36,793 bases of DNA from a bacterium (GCA_020627425.1 JAHKXX010000101.1:1-36793); one strand, 5' to 3'. Counted from the stretch's first letter, positions 7,888 to 16,930 are shown. Numbers and translations are program-made. The notes: generated by a model not told the origin, from the letters alone.

Positions 7888-8403
7888 TCATTTTTTTAAT
7901 GTTTTCTTTATTACACCCGTTTTGTCAAGGGCAAGTCCTAAAAATACAAACAGAGCGCTGCTTGCAACTGACTGGATGCAGTTTGTAGGTATATCGGCTA
8001 CGGGACTTATAAAGCTGCCATAGATAAGAGAGGCAAACAGATAATAACCACCGACACAAATAATAAACCCGATAATAAGCGCGACAATGTTTCTTTTATT
8101 GATTATTTTTTCTTTTTTTGAAGTAAAGCAAAGCACTGTCAGCGATTTTATTATTACCGTCGGCAGTACCCATACTGCAAAGCCCGAAATATAATCCGAC
8201 AGTCCTGCTCCTATTGCGGACGCTGCTATAGCATAAGGGAGCGGAAGTATTGACGCGGCAATATATATAATTCCGTCGCCTATATGTATATAGCCCTGTG
8301 CCGTGGGTATATGCAGAAACGCCGTGAGAACAAATACCAGAGCTGCCATTGCTGCGGCTGTTACCATATACCTTACATTATCCTGATTCTTTCTGCGTTC
8401 CAT
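7888..8403 (-). CDS. ECF transporter S component (vitamin-type substrate-binding membrane protein)
   Basis: The 171-residue protein has five to six membrane spans and the pattern of energy-coupling factor S components. An early TAAAMAALVFVLTAFLHIP helix is followed by GYIHIGDGIIYIAASILP and a GAGLSDYISGFAVWVLPT segment, as in the ECF-type riboflavin/HMP/pantothenate families. S components capture a vitamin or related solute and dock to a shared EcfT-EcfAA' module, not encoded here. I cannot tell the substrate. The gene follows a strong terminator-like hairpin (8437-8479) with only about 30 nt between hairpin and start codon, so its transcription must come through that hairpin. This suggests attenuation. 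Confidence 0.8.
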   Translation of the reverse strand: MERRKNQDNVRYMVTAAAMAALVFVLTAFLHIPTAQGYIHIGDGIIYIAASILPLPYAIAASAIGAGLSDYISGFAVWVLPTVIIKSLTVLCFTSKKEKIINKRNIVALIIGFIICVGGYYLFASLIYGSFISPVADIPTNCIQSVASSALFVFLGLALDKTGVIKKTLKK

Positions 8404-8436
8404 TTTTCATCCTACCTTTCTCTCTAAAACAAAAAA

Positions 8437-8479
8437 ATCCTGTAATATCGGCGGCATAAAAGCGCGGACATTGCAGGAT
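8437..8479 (-). terminator. Terminator or attenuator ahead of the ECF gene
   Basis: On the minus strand ATCCTG-C-AATGTC pairs with GATATT-A-CAGGAT, a 12-bp stem with one mismatch, followed by seven T. It lies 45 nt after the acidic membrane protein stop and 34 nt before the ECF start. It may end the upstream unit or act as a regulated leader. Confidence 0.75.
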
Positions 8480-8523
8480 CTTTATCCGATGATTAAAAAA
8501 GCTGAGACAAAGTACGCACCGGC

Positions 8524-9948
8524 TTACATATCGTCAAGCATAGACAATATTTCCGCATATGCATCATCAGTGCGCTTTTTGTCCTCGTCTTCTTCCTCTG
8601 CGTAGTCAGGTTTTCTGACGGAGGATTTTTCTTCATCTGTTTCCTCGGTGTCCGTTTCCCCGGCAACAACGGCTGTCACTTCGTCATCCAAAGGCTCAGA
8701 CTTGGTTTCTACTATACCGTCGTCCTCTACAGGCTCAGCCACAACAGGTCTTACCTGTGAAAAGTCTATCGCCTGAGTGCTTTGCTGCTGTACCGGTTCT
8801 TCAGTCACGGCTTCGGTCGTGGTCGAAGGGGCTTCGGTACTGTCTGCGTTGTCGTCGTCTGACCGGGGCAGTTCCTCGTCCGGCGTCATATCGGGCGCCT
8901 CGACGGGAGCCTCGGGCGTCTCTGCTTCATTTTCGGATTTTCCGGTCTCCTGCGTCTCTATCGCCTTATCGGTGTTGTCCGGTTCCTCGTTTGATTCTGT
9001 TATATCCTGCTCTTCTTCGTTCTCTGCATCCTTAGTAGCTTCATACGTAAGCGTGTTTTTTACAGGCTCTGTCATATTGCTGCTGTCAGCTTCAAGCTCG
9101 CCGAAATAATCGTCGTCATCATCCTCGTCCGACTGTTCTGTCGGAGCCTTCTGCATATCGTATAGCATACACAAAGCATAAAGCGAAAGCGATATATAGC
9201 AAACGCCGTTCATAATGTTTATAAGTGTAGGCTCTACTATCTCGGTATCGACATTTGTCACGGTCATAGGATAGCTCATTTTTATGAACAGGTCAACAGC
9301 AACAACCAGTCCTGCTATAAAGAAGGTATAGCCGTATACATTGGTTTTCCTTACGGCAAGGCTGTTGTTGACGCCTGCATAGAACATAGACTGATAAAGG
9401 AAAAACATAAGCAAAAGCGCGTCCGCAACCATATCAAAGATCTCCATAGACATAACGGAGCGGCTCTTGTATGTAGCAAAAAGCATTATAAACCTTGCTG
9501 CTATGCCGAGCGGCACAAGCAGGGTAAGCAGCGGCGCCTTTTTCATTCCGTTTGTACCCGTAAAGGAAATACAGCTTTCAAACAGAAGAACACAGCCTGC
9601 TACAGCCACAAGCAGATGACCCACCATTGTAGCTATAGACGCGTCTGACATTGACAGCAGATTTATAACGGATCCTCCCACCAGCATAACTGAGGATATA
9701 AATCCAAATATACCCGTAAGGATATTTTTTGAAGGTTTTGCGTTTAGTTCGACTTTTTTGTCAAGAGCGCCGAATATAAGTCCAAGCAAAAGCATAAGCA
9801 CTATACAGCCCACAAGAATACCGTTACAAACTGCGGTATCGAGAAAAAATCCCTCGCCGTGTACGTTAAACAGTGTATCGCAGATCTTTGCACAGCCGCC
9901 TATGACTGTCAGTATGAACATAGGTATCCATAATTTTTTTAATTTCAT
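8524..9948 (-). CDS. Multi-pass membrane protein with long acidic C-terminal tail
   Basis: I do not recognise this 474-residue protein. About the first 265 residues hold seven or eight hydrophobic segments. The remaining 200 residues are cytoplasm-like, very rich in Glu, Asp, Ser and Thr, and include a short run of aspartates (SDEDDDDDYFGEL). Such tails are often disordered. The last residues, AYAEILSMLDDM, form a possible short helix. The ATG at 9948 is preferred over a GTG 6 nt upstream because AAGGAG lies 9 nt before it. It starts 45 bp after the citrate synthase stop and probably shares its promoter. Confidence 0.8.
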   Translation of the reverse strand: MKLKKLWIPMFILTVIGGCAKICDTLFNVHGEGFFLDTAVCNGILVGCIVLMLLLGLIFGALDKKVELNAKPSKNILTGIFGFISSVMLVGGSVINLLSMSDASIATMVGHLLVAVAGCVLLFESCISFTGTNGMKKAPLLTLLVPLGIAARFIMLFATYKSRSVMSMEIFDMVADALLLMFFLYQSMFYAGVNNSLAVRKTNVYGYTFFIAGLVVAVDLFIKMSYPMTVTNVDTEIVEPTLINIMNGVCYISLSLYALCMLYDMQKAPTEQSDEDDDDDYFGELEADSSNMTEPVKNTLTYEATKDAENEEEQDITESNEEPDNTDKAIETQETGKSENEAETPEAPVEAPDMTPDEELPRSDDDNADSTEAPSTTTEAVTEEPVQQQSTQAIDFSQVRPVVAEPVEDDGIVETKSEPLDDEVTAVVAGETDTEETDEEKSSVRKPDYAEEEDEDKKRTDDAYAEILSMLDDM

Positions 9949-9992
9949 AAGCACATACTCCTTATTTTATCACTCAGAGCCGGAGCGTTTGT

Positions 9993-11378
9993 TTACTGTC
10001 CGGAAACCGCAGAGCCGCCGCGCTGCGATATAGGAGTGTATTTTTTATTATGCACCATAGACCGATAAGCCGGGCGAATTATCCTGCCGCCATAGGTCAC
10101 CTCTTCAATACGGTGAGCACACCAGCCGGCTATTCTTGACACTGCAAACAGCGGTGTAAAAAGCTCGCTCGGAATACCTAACATATCATACACAAATCCC
10201 GAATAAAAGTCAACATTTGCACAGATCACCTTTGAACTGCCCTTTACCTCTGACATTACCCTCGGGGTAAGCTTCTCTATTGTTCTGTACAGGTCAAACT
10301 CCTCGAGCATTTGCTTTTCTCCTGCCAGTTTTTCTGCGGTAGCCTTGAGAATAACTGCCCTCGGGTCGGACAGTGTATAGATTGCGTGTCCAAAGCCGTA
10401 TATCAGCCCCGTGCCGTCGCCTTTTTCTTTTCGGATTATGCCTGCCAGATAATTATATACTTCTTCTTCGTCCTTCCAGTCCTTTACGCTTTCCTTCAGT
10501 TCGGTCATCATTTTGCGGACTCTAAGGTTTGCGCCGCCGTGACGCGGTCCCTTCAGTGCGCCTATAGCGGCTGATATTGCCGAATATGTATCAGTACCGG
10601 AGGAAGAAAGCACACGCGCGGTAAAGGTAGAGTTATTGCCGCCGCCGTGCTCCGCGTGAAGTATCATACACAGATCAAGAAGCTTTGCTTCGGAGTCTGT
10701 AAACTTTGTGTCGGGTCTGAGTGCTCTCAAGATAGACTCACCGGTAGACAGGCTGTTATCCACAGGATGAAAGAACATACTCTCTCTGTCGAATGCCCTT
10801 CTCTTGACCTGATAAGCATAGGTCATGATCGTCGGCAGACAAGCAATAAGCTTTATAGACTGCTTCATAATATTCGGAAGGCTGGTATCATCCGGATTAT
10901 CATCATAGGAATAAAGACTCAGAACACTTCTGGAGAGCTTATTCATAATATCCCTTGACGGGTTTTTCAGTATCATATCCTCAGTAAAATTATCCGGCAG
11001 TTCTCTGCAGGAGCCAAGGGTCATTTTAAAGCCGTCAAGCATTTTCTTTGTAGGCAGGCTGCCAAAAAGCAGAAGCCATGCCGTTTCCTCAAACCCGAAT
11101 CTGTCTTCTTCCACACACGCGTTGACTATATCGTTTACATCTATGCCTCTGTATGTAAGCTTTCCTTCATCAGGCACGCGTTCTCCGTCAGCCATCACAA
11201 AGCCGTGTACGTTACATATATTTGTCAGTCCTGCCATAACTCCCGTACCGTCGGGGTTTCTCAGTCCGCGTTTTACTCCGTATGTCAAAAAATCTTCACT
11301 ATTAAAGCCGTTATGACTTCTGTATTCATCACACAGCTCCAGAAGCTTTTCGTTTAATTCATCTTTTCTTTCGATCAT
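9993..11378 (-). CDS. gltA: Citrate synthase
   Basis: The 461-residue protein is a citrate/2-methylcitrate synthase that condenses acetyl-CoA with oxaloacetate. Catalytic residues are visible: His280 in GPRHGGAN, His331 in GFGHAIYT followed by DPR, and Asp390 in NVDFYSG. HAEHGGGNNST at 241-251 is also a family mark. Length fits the longer clostridial form with an N-terminal extension of about 50 residues. In anaerobes it usually feeds the oxidative branch to 2-oxoglutarate and glutamate. AGAGGT lies 6 nt before the ATG at 11378; a GTG 3 nt earlier is the alternative. The promoter at 11411-11439 abuts repeat C. Confidence 0.95.
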   Translation of the reverse strand: MIERKDELNEKLLELCDEYRSHNGFNSEDFLTYGVKRGLRNPDGTGVMAGLTNICNVHGFVMADGERVPDEGKLTYRGIDVNDIVNACVEEDRFGFEETAWLLLFGSLPTKKMLDGFKMTLGSCRELPDNFTEDMILKNPSRDIMNKLSRSVLSLYSYDDNPDDTSLPNIMKQSIKLIACLPTIMTYAYQVKRRAFDRESMFFHPVDNSLSTGESILRALRPDTKFTDSEAKLLDLCMILHAEHGGGNNSTFTARVLSSSGTDTYSAISAAIGALKGPRHGGANLRVRKMMTELKESVKDWKDEEEVYNYLAGIIRKEKGDGTGLIYGFGHAIYTLSDPRAVILKATAEKLAGEKQMLEEFDLYRTIEKLTPRVMSEVKGSSKVICANVDFYSGFVYDMLGIPSELFTPLFAVSRIAGWCAHRIEEVTYGGRIIRPAYRSMVHNKKYTPISQRGGSAVSGQ

Positions 11379-11410
11379 CACTATACCTCTTTTCCCAACT
11401 CATATCCACT

Positions 11411-11439
11411 ATTTTACACCTCCCCCCTCCCCCTGTCAA
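11411..11439 (-). promoter_or_regulatory. Promoter of gltA
   Basis: On the minus strand TTGACA (11434-11439) and TAAAAT (11411-11416) are 17 bp apart. The spacer is nearly all G. The -35 directly abuts the end of repeat C. Confidence 0.8.
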
Positions 11440-11674
11440 GCAGCGTGCCCGGCGCGTGCTCGCGCTGAGCAATTCGCGCACTGTAGTTGGTTGTGTCCTC
11501 CACTTTGTTGGCACGCGTACGAGCCGGGTTTATTGTCCCTCTCCGTCCGCGTCACGGCGCTCAGGGCGCCGCTCGTGCTGGTTTGGAGTGGCGGCAAGTA
11601 TATTTTCTACTCTACTTATTGTCTCCAAAAAACAATACAGCGAGTGTGATGTGAGTCTCTCACACTCATTATTC
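11440..11674 (+). repeat. Structured intergenic repeat, arm C plus part of the centre
   Basis: The outer end carries hairpin GCGCG-TGCT-CGCGC, then the conserved box, TTGGCACGCGTACGAG, and the second hairpin CGGCGC-TCAGG-GCGCCG. The arm proper ends at TTATTGTCTCC (11626). The remainder to 11674 matches the right half of the centre seen in B, F and G, including the small TGTGAG-type hairpin. It fills the gap between gltA and yitJ. Confidence 0.85.
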
Positions 11675-11712
11675 TTTTTTCTTTATTCTCTATTCTTTAT
11701 TCTTCTATTCTG

Positions 11713-13482
11713 TCATAATGATTTTATTATTTCGCTTATTACGTGCGCTCTGTTGAACGGTGTTACAAAATAGAAGCCATCGGCGTGGGGCTTTGCCGCC
11801 TGTACCAGCTCGCACGCTGCCTCTATTCCTGCTTTTTCCGCCTCGCTGCGGCTCATATCATAGTCAAACCGTTCTACAAGGCTGTCGGGGATCACCATTC
11901 CCGGTACTTCGTTTTTCATAAATTCGGCGTTTCTGCGGCTTATGACGGGCATTATTCCGACGAGTACCTTTACTCCGGTCTCTCTCGCCTTGTCGATAGA
12001 ATCAAAAGCCTCCTCCGAAAACACCGGCTGAGTAAGTACAAAGCCTGCTCCGGCATTCATTTTCTTTTGCAGTCTTTTCAGTGAATAGGGAGTTTTTTTC
12101 GGATCGGGATCATAGGCTCCGCCTATTGCTATAGGAGAGTCTGCAAACATTTCCGTATTCAGTGCAGAAATCATATTCATCAGTCTTACCGAATCTATGT
12201 TGAAAACCGGCTTTACTATACCCTTGTCGCTTTCTGCGACAGGGTCGCCCGTTACGGCAAGCACGGCGCGTATACCCTCGTTATGTGCTCCGAGCAGCAG
12301 AGAGCGCATACAGTTTATATTTCTGTCGCGGCAGCATATATGCGGCAGCACCTCTATATCCGTTTCGCGCTTTATCTTTGCCGAGCATATGACGGGGTCT
12401 GCCTTTGCCCGTCCGAGAGGAGAGTCGGACACGGTTATTATATCCACTCCGCTGTCCTTTAGTATTCTTGCGGCTGTCAGCAGCCCGGTAAAGTCAGAGC
12501 CTGACGGCGGGTCAAGCTCCGCGGCGATAATAAAGCGGTTTTCGGTCAAAGCCGAGGAAAAAGGAGCGCGCTTCTTCCTTTTGGGGTAGGCTGCTCTTTT
12601 TATCTCGGTATTTCCGGTGCCGGAGTCAAGACGGTCGGACAAAAGCCTTATAAACTTCGGTTCGGTACCGCAGCAGCCGCCGAGCGCCGACACGCCGTAG
12701 GAGAAAAACGCAGACGCCTTCTCCGCAAAGTATGACGGAGTAGAGGTAAACACTGTTCGTGAATTTTCCATTGTAGGATAGCCTGCATTCGGCATTACAG
12801 TCGTATAAAGACCCATATTTTTCAGCTCTGTAAGAAACGGCGGAGCAAAGCTGAGCATCTGTACGCTGCCGCAGCCGCAGTTAAGACCTGCTGCCGTAAG
12901 CTTTTGACGGTTATTTTTAATTTCACGAAGCAGTGCTTCTCCGGACAGACCCAGTCTTGTCAGACCGTCCGGCAGCAGTGTAAAGGACACGGCTATCTCT
13001 GCATCGGGCTTTTTTTCAAGTATATAGTCGATAGCCGGCATGACCGGCTCCAGCGATGACAGCGTCTCGAACAGGAAGTTCTCGGCGCCGCTCATAATAA
13101 ACGGGTCTATTATTTTTTTATATTCCCCGAGTATCTCCTTCCCGGAAAGCCGTGTGCTGTAAACAGCGCTGACATCGGCAAGAACTGCGGCTCTGCCGTC
13201 GGCGCAGTCGGCCGCTATATTAAACGCGGCGCTTATTATATCGGACAGCTTTTCCCTGTCGGCACCAAGAGTGATACTGTTTGCCGAAAATGTGTTTGTA
13301 CGTATCAGCGCAGCGCCTGCTTCAATATATTCACTGTGTATTTGTCTGATTATTTCGGGGTGGGTTATATTATAAAGCTCACAAAGACTGCTGTCCTGCT
13401 CGGTAAGCTTTGAAAAATAGGTCCCCATGGCTCCGTCTGCGATCACTGTTTTGTTCTGTGAAAAAAGCTGTGAAATTTTCAT
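11713..13482 (-). CDS. yitJ: Fused homocysteine S-methyltransferase / methylenetetrahydrofolate reductase
   Basis: The 589-residue protein joins an N-terminal homocysteine S-methyltransferase barrel (1-290) to a MetF-like reductase barrel (about 310-589), as in Bacillus YitJ. The zinc-binding cysteines are Cys202 (GLNCGCG), Cys270 and Cys271 (GGCCGTEP). The reductase half shows AELDPPSGSD, LAVTGDP and a GAGFVLTQPVF motif. No cobalamin-binding or activation domain is present. Together the halves could reduce methylene-THF and methylate homocysteine to methionine. GGGTGA lies 8 nt before the ATG. I see no SAM riboswitch or T-box and no promoter in the 70-bp gap to fakA, so read-through from upstream is likely. 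Confidence 0.92.
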   Translation of the reverse strand: MKISQLFSQNKTVIADGAMGTYFSKLTEQDSSLCELYNITHPEIIRQIHSEYIEAGAALIRTNTFSANSITLGADREKLSDIISAAFNIAADCADGRAAVLADVSAVYSTRLSGKEILGEYKKIIDPFIMSGAENFLFETLSSLEPVMPAIDYILEKKPDAEIAVSFTLLPDGLTRLGLSGEALLREIKNNRQKLTAAGLNCGCGSVQMLSFAPPFLTELKNMGLYTTVMPNAGYPTMENSRTVFTSTPSYFAEKASAFFSYGVSALGGCCGTEPKFIRLLSDRLDSGTGNTEIKRAAYPKRKKRAPFSSALTENRFIIAAELDPPSGSDFTGLLTAARILKDSGVDIITVSDSPLGRAKADPVICSAKIKRETDIEVLPHICCRDRNINCMRSLLLGAHNEGIRAVLAVTGDPVAESDKGIVKPVFNIDSVRLMNMISALNTEMFADSPIAIGGAYDPDPKKTPYSLKRLQKKMNAGAGFVLTQPVFSEEAFDSIDKARETGVKVLVGIMPVISRRNAEFMKNEVPGMVIPDSLVERFDYDMSRSEAEKAGIEAACELVQAAKPHADGFYFVTPFNRAHVISEIIKSL

Positions 13483-13503
13483 AATTATATCACCCTGCCA
13501 AAA

Positions 13504-13531
13504 CGGGCAAGACGAAGCACCGTCTTGCCCG
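13504..13531 (-). terminator. Terminator-like hairpin between fakA and yitJ
   Basis: CGGGCAAGACG and CGTCTTGCCCG form a perfect 11-bp stem with a 6-nt loop, 23 nt after the fakA-like gene. On the minus strand only TTTT follows, so termination is probably partial. Confidence 0.65.
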
Positions 13532-13554
13532 CTGATCTTTTATTTTTATATGTG

Positions 13555-15252
13555 TTATTCTATAGACAATATGAAGTAATATACGGGCTGACCGCCGTTT
13601 ATCAAAGATACCTCTATATTGCTGTTTGTTCTGCTCTTTATGCTTTCAAGCGCTGTATTTGCCTGCGACTCGGATATTCCGTTGCCGTATATAACGGTGA
13701 CATAGGTCGAGTCTCTCTTTATCATTTCCTTAGCAAGCTTTACAACGGCGTGAACGGGATCCTTATCCTTCAGAGTCAGCTTACCGTTATTAAGACCGAT
13801 TATCTCGCCCTCTTTTATTTTCGTAGAGCCAAACTCGGAATCTCTTGCGGCGTAGGTAATGCTTCCTGTGGAAACATTTTTTGCAGCTGTTGTCATATAC
13901 TCGGTATTCAGCTCATCAGTAGCATCCTCCGAGTAGGACAGCATAGCGACCAGACCCTGCGGCACTGTTCTTGTCGGTATTATTATGACAGTTCTGTCGG
14001 TTACCAGAGGTACTACCTGTTCTGCTGCGAGAAGTATATTCTTGTTGTTGGGAAGCAGGAAAACCGTGCTGGCAGGTGTTGCCATAACAGCCTCGAGCAA
14101 ATCCTCCGTACTGGGGTTCATACTCTGACCGCCGTTTACTATATGCTGACAACCCAGATCGCGGAAAACAGTCTCGAGTCCGTCGCCCGAAGCCACTGCA
14201 ACAAATCCCGTACCGGGTACTGCCGCAACAGGCTTTAAAGCTTCTTTTCTGCGCTGCTCCTCTTCGCTCTGTTCTACTGCCTTCTGATATTCCTCAGCAG
14301 CCTTTCTGTGTTGCTCCTTCATATTCTCTACCTTTACCGCGAGCAGCTGACCGAACTTCAGACCCTCCTGAAGAGCTTTACCGGGGTTTTCGGTATGAAC
14401 ATGTACTTTTATTATATCGTCGTCCTCGGCAACAACAACGCAGTCACCGATAGTCTCCAGATAAGAGCGCAGAGCCGAGGGATTTTTTGTTATCTCAGGA
14501 TCCCTGCCTATAATAAGCTCTGTACAGTATGTAAAGTTGATAACGGTGTCAAACTGTGCAGCGGCATTTACAAAGAACTCGTCCCTGCCGTCTCCTCTGA
14601 GAGAAGGCGCAGCGGCTGCCTCCTCCTCGTCGAAGTCTACCATAACGCCGTCACGAAGCAGCGATACCATACCGTCGAATATAACGCAAAGGCCCTTGCC
14701 GCCTGCATCCACAACTCCTGCCTTTTTCAGCACGGGAAGCATTTCGGGAGTCTTGTCAAGCGCTTCGTGTGCGGCTGAGGCTATGGCGCTGAGTACGATT
14801 ATGGGATCGTTATCCTCCTCGCACGCTGCCCTTCCTGCTTCGTAAGCCATTCTTGCTACGGTAAGTATTGTACCCTCTGTCGGGTTCATAACAGCTCCGT
14901 AGGCGGTATCCACGCCTATTTTCAAAGCGTCGACAAATATTTTACCGTCAGCCTCGTCCTTGCCTGCAAGACCCTTTGATATTCCTCTGAACAGCAGTGA
15001 CAGTATAACGCCCGAGTTTCCTCTTGCACCCTTCAGCATTGCCGAAGCGGCAGCCTTTGATACGTCCGCTATACTCTGGGCATTGGTCTCCTCCATGGTC
15101 TTCCTTGCGGATTCCATAGTCATAGACATATTTGTGCCTGTATCGCCGTCCGGCACAGGGAAAATGTTCAGCGCGTTGATTTCTGCCTTTTGATTTATGA
15201 TATTGTTTGCTCCTGATATGATCGCGTTTTTGTAGCTTGAACCGTTTATCAT
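13555..15252 (-). CDS. fakA: DAK2-domain fatty acid kinase, FakA/YloV-like
   Basis: The 565-residue protein has the FakA architecture. The N-terminal DhaL/DAK2 kinase domain shows NIFPVPDGDTGTNMS at 29-43 with metal-binding Asp35 and Asp37, and KGARGNSGVILSLLFRG near 74. A middle domain and a C-terminal domain ending GQPVYYFILSIE follow. FakA phosphorylates fatty acids held by a FakB (DegV-family) partner, allowing use of exogenous fatty acids. No fakB is in this window. It lies 34 bp behind spoVS and is probably co-transcribed with it, although the usual neighbour in Firmicutes is an Asp23/Gls24 protein. Its 3' end has the hairpin at 13504-13531. Confidence 0.92.
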   Translation of the reverse strand: MINGSSYKNAIISGANNIINQKAEINALNIFPVPDGDTGTNMSMTMESARKTMEETNAQSIADVSKAAASAMLKGARGNSGVILSLLFRGISKGLAGKDEADGKIFVDALKIGVDTAYGAVMNPTEGTILTVARMAYEAGRAACEEDNDPIIVLSAIASAAHEALDKTPEMLPVLKKAGVVDAGGKGLCVIFDGMVSLLRDGVMVDFDEEEAAAAPSLRGDGRDEFFVNAAAQFDTVINFTYCTELIIGRDPEITKNPSALRSYLETIGDCVVVAEDDDIIKVHVHTENPGKALQEGLKFGQLLAVKVENMKEQHRKAAEEYQKAVEQSEEEQRRKEALKPVAAVPGTGFVAVASGDGLETVFRDLGCQHIVNGGQSMNPSTEDLLEAVMATPASTVFLLPNNKNILLAAEQVVPLVTDRTVIIIPTRTVPQGLVAMLSYSEDATDELNTEYMTTAAKNVSTGSITYAARDSEFGSTKIKEGEIIGLNNGKLTLKDKDPVHAVVKLAKEMIKRDSTYVTVIYGNGISESQANTALESIKSRTNSNIEVSLINGGQPVYYFILSIE

Positions 15253-15286
15253 GATTGCACTTCCTTATTCGGTCGGTTTGTTTTTC

Positions 15287-15547
15287 TCAGCGTATTTCAA
15301 CAATAAGCTTCATAGCGGTGCGCTCGGCTCCGTCTATTTCTATGCTGGTGAATGCAGGTATACATACAAGATCTATTCCCATCGGTGCAAGGTAGCCTCT
15401 GGCTACTGCAATAGATTTGAGTGCCTGATTGGTGGCTCCGGCGCCTACTGCCTGAACCTCTACACAGCCGTAATCTCTTATAACGCCTGCAATAGCTCCC
15501 GCAACCGAATTTGGTGATGATTTAGACGACACCTTTAAAATCTCCAT
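15287..15547 (-). CDS. spoVS: Stage V sporulation protein S
   Basis: The 86-residue protein matches SpoVS throughout: it opens MEILKVSSKSSPNSVAGAIA, has the central VQAVGAGATNQALKSIAVA, and ends TSIEIDGAERTAMKLIVEIR. SpoVS is a small Alba-like protein needed for spore coat assembly and efficient completion of sporulation in Bacillus; the molecular role is not fully known. AGGGGG lies about 8 nt before the ATG. It follows ymdB on the same strand, an order also found in Bacillus, but a 197-bp AT-rich gap with its own promoter separates them. Confidence 0.97.
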   Translation of the reverse strand: MEILKVSSKSSPNSVAGAIAGVIRDYGCVEVQAVGAGATNQALKSIAVARGYLAPMGIDLVCIPAFTSIEIDGAERTAMKLIVEIR

Positions 15548-15679
15548 TTTTATTATCCCCCTGAAAACTCTTAGAATTTAATGATATACGGGCTTCAATA
15601 ATTATACCGCCTACTGTAACTCTGTTCTCTCGTTCGCAAAACAAAATAGAATTACAGAATTATTTACACGCCCTATAAT

Positions 15680-15708
15680 ATAATATATGCAAAATGAATA
15701 TTATGCAA
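15680..15708 (-). promoter_or_regulatory. Putative promoter of spoVS-fakA
   Basis: On the minus strand TTGCAT (15703-15708) and TATTAT (15680-15685) are 17 bp apart, giving a leader of about 130 nt. A further TATAAT near 15612-15617 lacks a good -35. Bacillus spoVS uses sigma-H; I could not find a clear sigma-H site here. Confidence 0.45.
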
Positions 15709-15744
15709 GCGATTTGTGTATAATTTTTTGTAAATTGAAAAAAA

Positions 15745-16515
15745 TTATACAATTTCAAGGCGCTTGACCGCCAAAGTCTTACCGGATTGGTTATCTATGG
15801 TAAATTTTATGCAGTTCATTTTACATGTGCCATCGGCAAGCTCAAATCTGACCGGAAGCTTTTGGGTAAATTTTTTTACTGCAAGCTCAGGCTTAACGCC
15901 GAGGACAGATTCCACAGGTCCGGTCATACCGACATCGGTAATATACCCGGTGCCGTCGGAAAAGATCCTCTCGTCAGCAGTCTGAACGTGAGTATGGGTA
16001 CCGAACACAGCAGACACTCTGCCGTTGAGATAATATGCCATAGCGAGTTTTTCCGCAGTAGCCTCGGCATGGAAATCAACGACAACAATTCGGGTATCAA
16101 TTTCCTTTAGCAGTCTGTCTACAGTAGAGAACGGGTCATCAAGGCTTTCGAGAAACATACAGCCGAGCAGATTTATCACCGCAATTTTTATTCTGCCCAT
16201 ATCATATATAACAAAGCCCTTACCCGGAGTAGTACCATCGGGGTAGTTGGCAGGTCTTAAAAGGCACTCCTCGCTATCGAACAACGGATAGCACTCTTTT
16301 CTTCTGAATGTATGGTTACCGTTTGTAATAACGTTCACGCCGCTTGTAAAAAGGTGCTGTGCCGATTTCGGAGTTATACCGTTTCCGTCTGCGGAGTTTT
16401 CTCCGTTTGCCACAACAAAATCTATCTCCTCCTCCTTCTTTAGTCTCGGGAGGCGTTCTCTGAGAAAGTTACAGCCCACAAGTCCGCACACATCGCCTAT
16501 CGCCAACACGTTCAA
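15745..16515 (-). CDS. ymdB: YmdB-type metallophosphoesterase (2',3'-cyclic nucleotide phosphodiesterase)
   Basis: The 256-residue protein belongs to the TIGR00282/YmdB family. All metal ligands are present: Asp8, Glu39 and Asn40 (NGEN), Asn67 and His68 (NGNH), His149 (DFHAEAT), and His174 and His176 (GTHTHVQT). Bacillus YmdB hydrolyses 2',3'-cAMP and affects biofilm and sporulation decisions. The start is a TTG at 16515 with GAAGTGA upstream; it gives the expected MNVLAIGDV opening. An alternative GTG two codons later would shorten the first strand. It has its own promoter next to repeat D1 and is followed by spoVS. Confidence 0.94.
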   Translation of the reverse strand: MNVLAIGDVCGLVGCNFLRERLPRLKKEEEIDFVVANGENSADGNGITPKSAQHLFTSGVNVITNGNHTFRRKECYPLFDSEECLLRPANYPDGTTPGKGFVIYDMGRIKIAVINLLGCMFLESLDDPFSTVDRLLKEIDTRIVVVDFHAEATAEKLAMAYYLNGRVSAVFGTHTHVQTADERIFSDGTGYITDVGMTGPVESVLGVKPELAVKKFTQKLPVRFELADGTCKMNCIKFTIDNQSGKTLAVKRLEIV

Positions 16516-16560
16516 TTATTATCACTTCATTCCTATCTAACAATATTCCGCAATAAAACC

Positions 16561-16589
16561 ATTTTAATACATTCCCCCCACTCTGTCAA
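16561..16589 (-). promoter_or_regulatory. Promoter of ymdB
   Basis: On the minus strand TTGACA (16584-16589) and TAAAAT (16561-16566) are 17 bp apart, with six G in the spacer. The -35 directly abuts the outer hairpin of repeat D1. Confidence 0.8.
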
Positions 16590-16777
16590 CCCGGTGCCCG
16601 GGCGGCGCGTGCTCGCGCTGAGCAATTCGCGCTCTCGAATTGGTGTTGCCGCCGACTTTATTGGCACGCGGTCAAGCCTGGTTTATTATACCTCTCCGTC
16701 CGCGTCACGGCGCTTACGCGCCGCTCGTGCTGCATCGTTATGCAGGCAAATGTGTTTGTCTATTCTATTTGGTGTAA
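16590..16777 (+). repeat. Structured intergenic repeat, arm D1
   Basis: Two outer hairpins stand in tandem, CCCGG-TGC-CCGGG and GCGCG-TGCT-CGCGC. The conserved box, TTGGCACGCGGTCAAG and the second hairpin CGGCGC-TTAC-GCGCCG follow. The inner end is TCTATTCTATTTGGTGT, the same type as in arms A and H. It faces arm D2 across about 150 bp. Confidence 0.85.
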
Positions 16778-16872
16778 CTGATTATTGTTTATATAATATA
16801 CAGTCAGTATACTATTTTATAACACTACTAATAGTATATTTATAACCGAAAGTAATATCTTGTAGACAACAA

Positions 16873-16903
16873 AAAACACATCACCGTCATGATGATGTGT
16901 TTT
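16873..16903 (-). terminator. Intrinsic terminator of the G5/3D gene
   Basis: AAAACACATCA pairs with TGATGTGTTTT, an 11-bp stem with a 9-nt loop and a T run on the minus strand. It lies about 190 bp beyond the stop codon, on the far side of repeat D2. This suggests that D2 came in between gene and terminator. Confidence 0.8.
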
Positions 16904-16930
16904 GTACTTTTTATTTTGTTGGATCATTCA

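Noticed and set aside
11456..11773. An open frame of about 80-110 codons containing SNSRT..GTR.S.VYC..SASRR is found in several arms (also 16594, 16924, 25206, 29461).
   Set aside because: No ribosome site precedes the frames, their starts differ, the peptide is Ser/Arg/Cys-rich, and the stems vary to keep pairing and not codons. They look like by-products of stop-poor GC-rich hairpins.
13483..13554. SAM riboswitch or T-box ahead of the methionine-related yitJ.
   Set aside because: The gap is only about 70 bp and is mostly taken up by a simple 11-bp hairpin; no riboswitch core fits.
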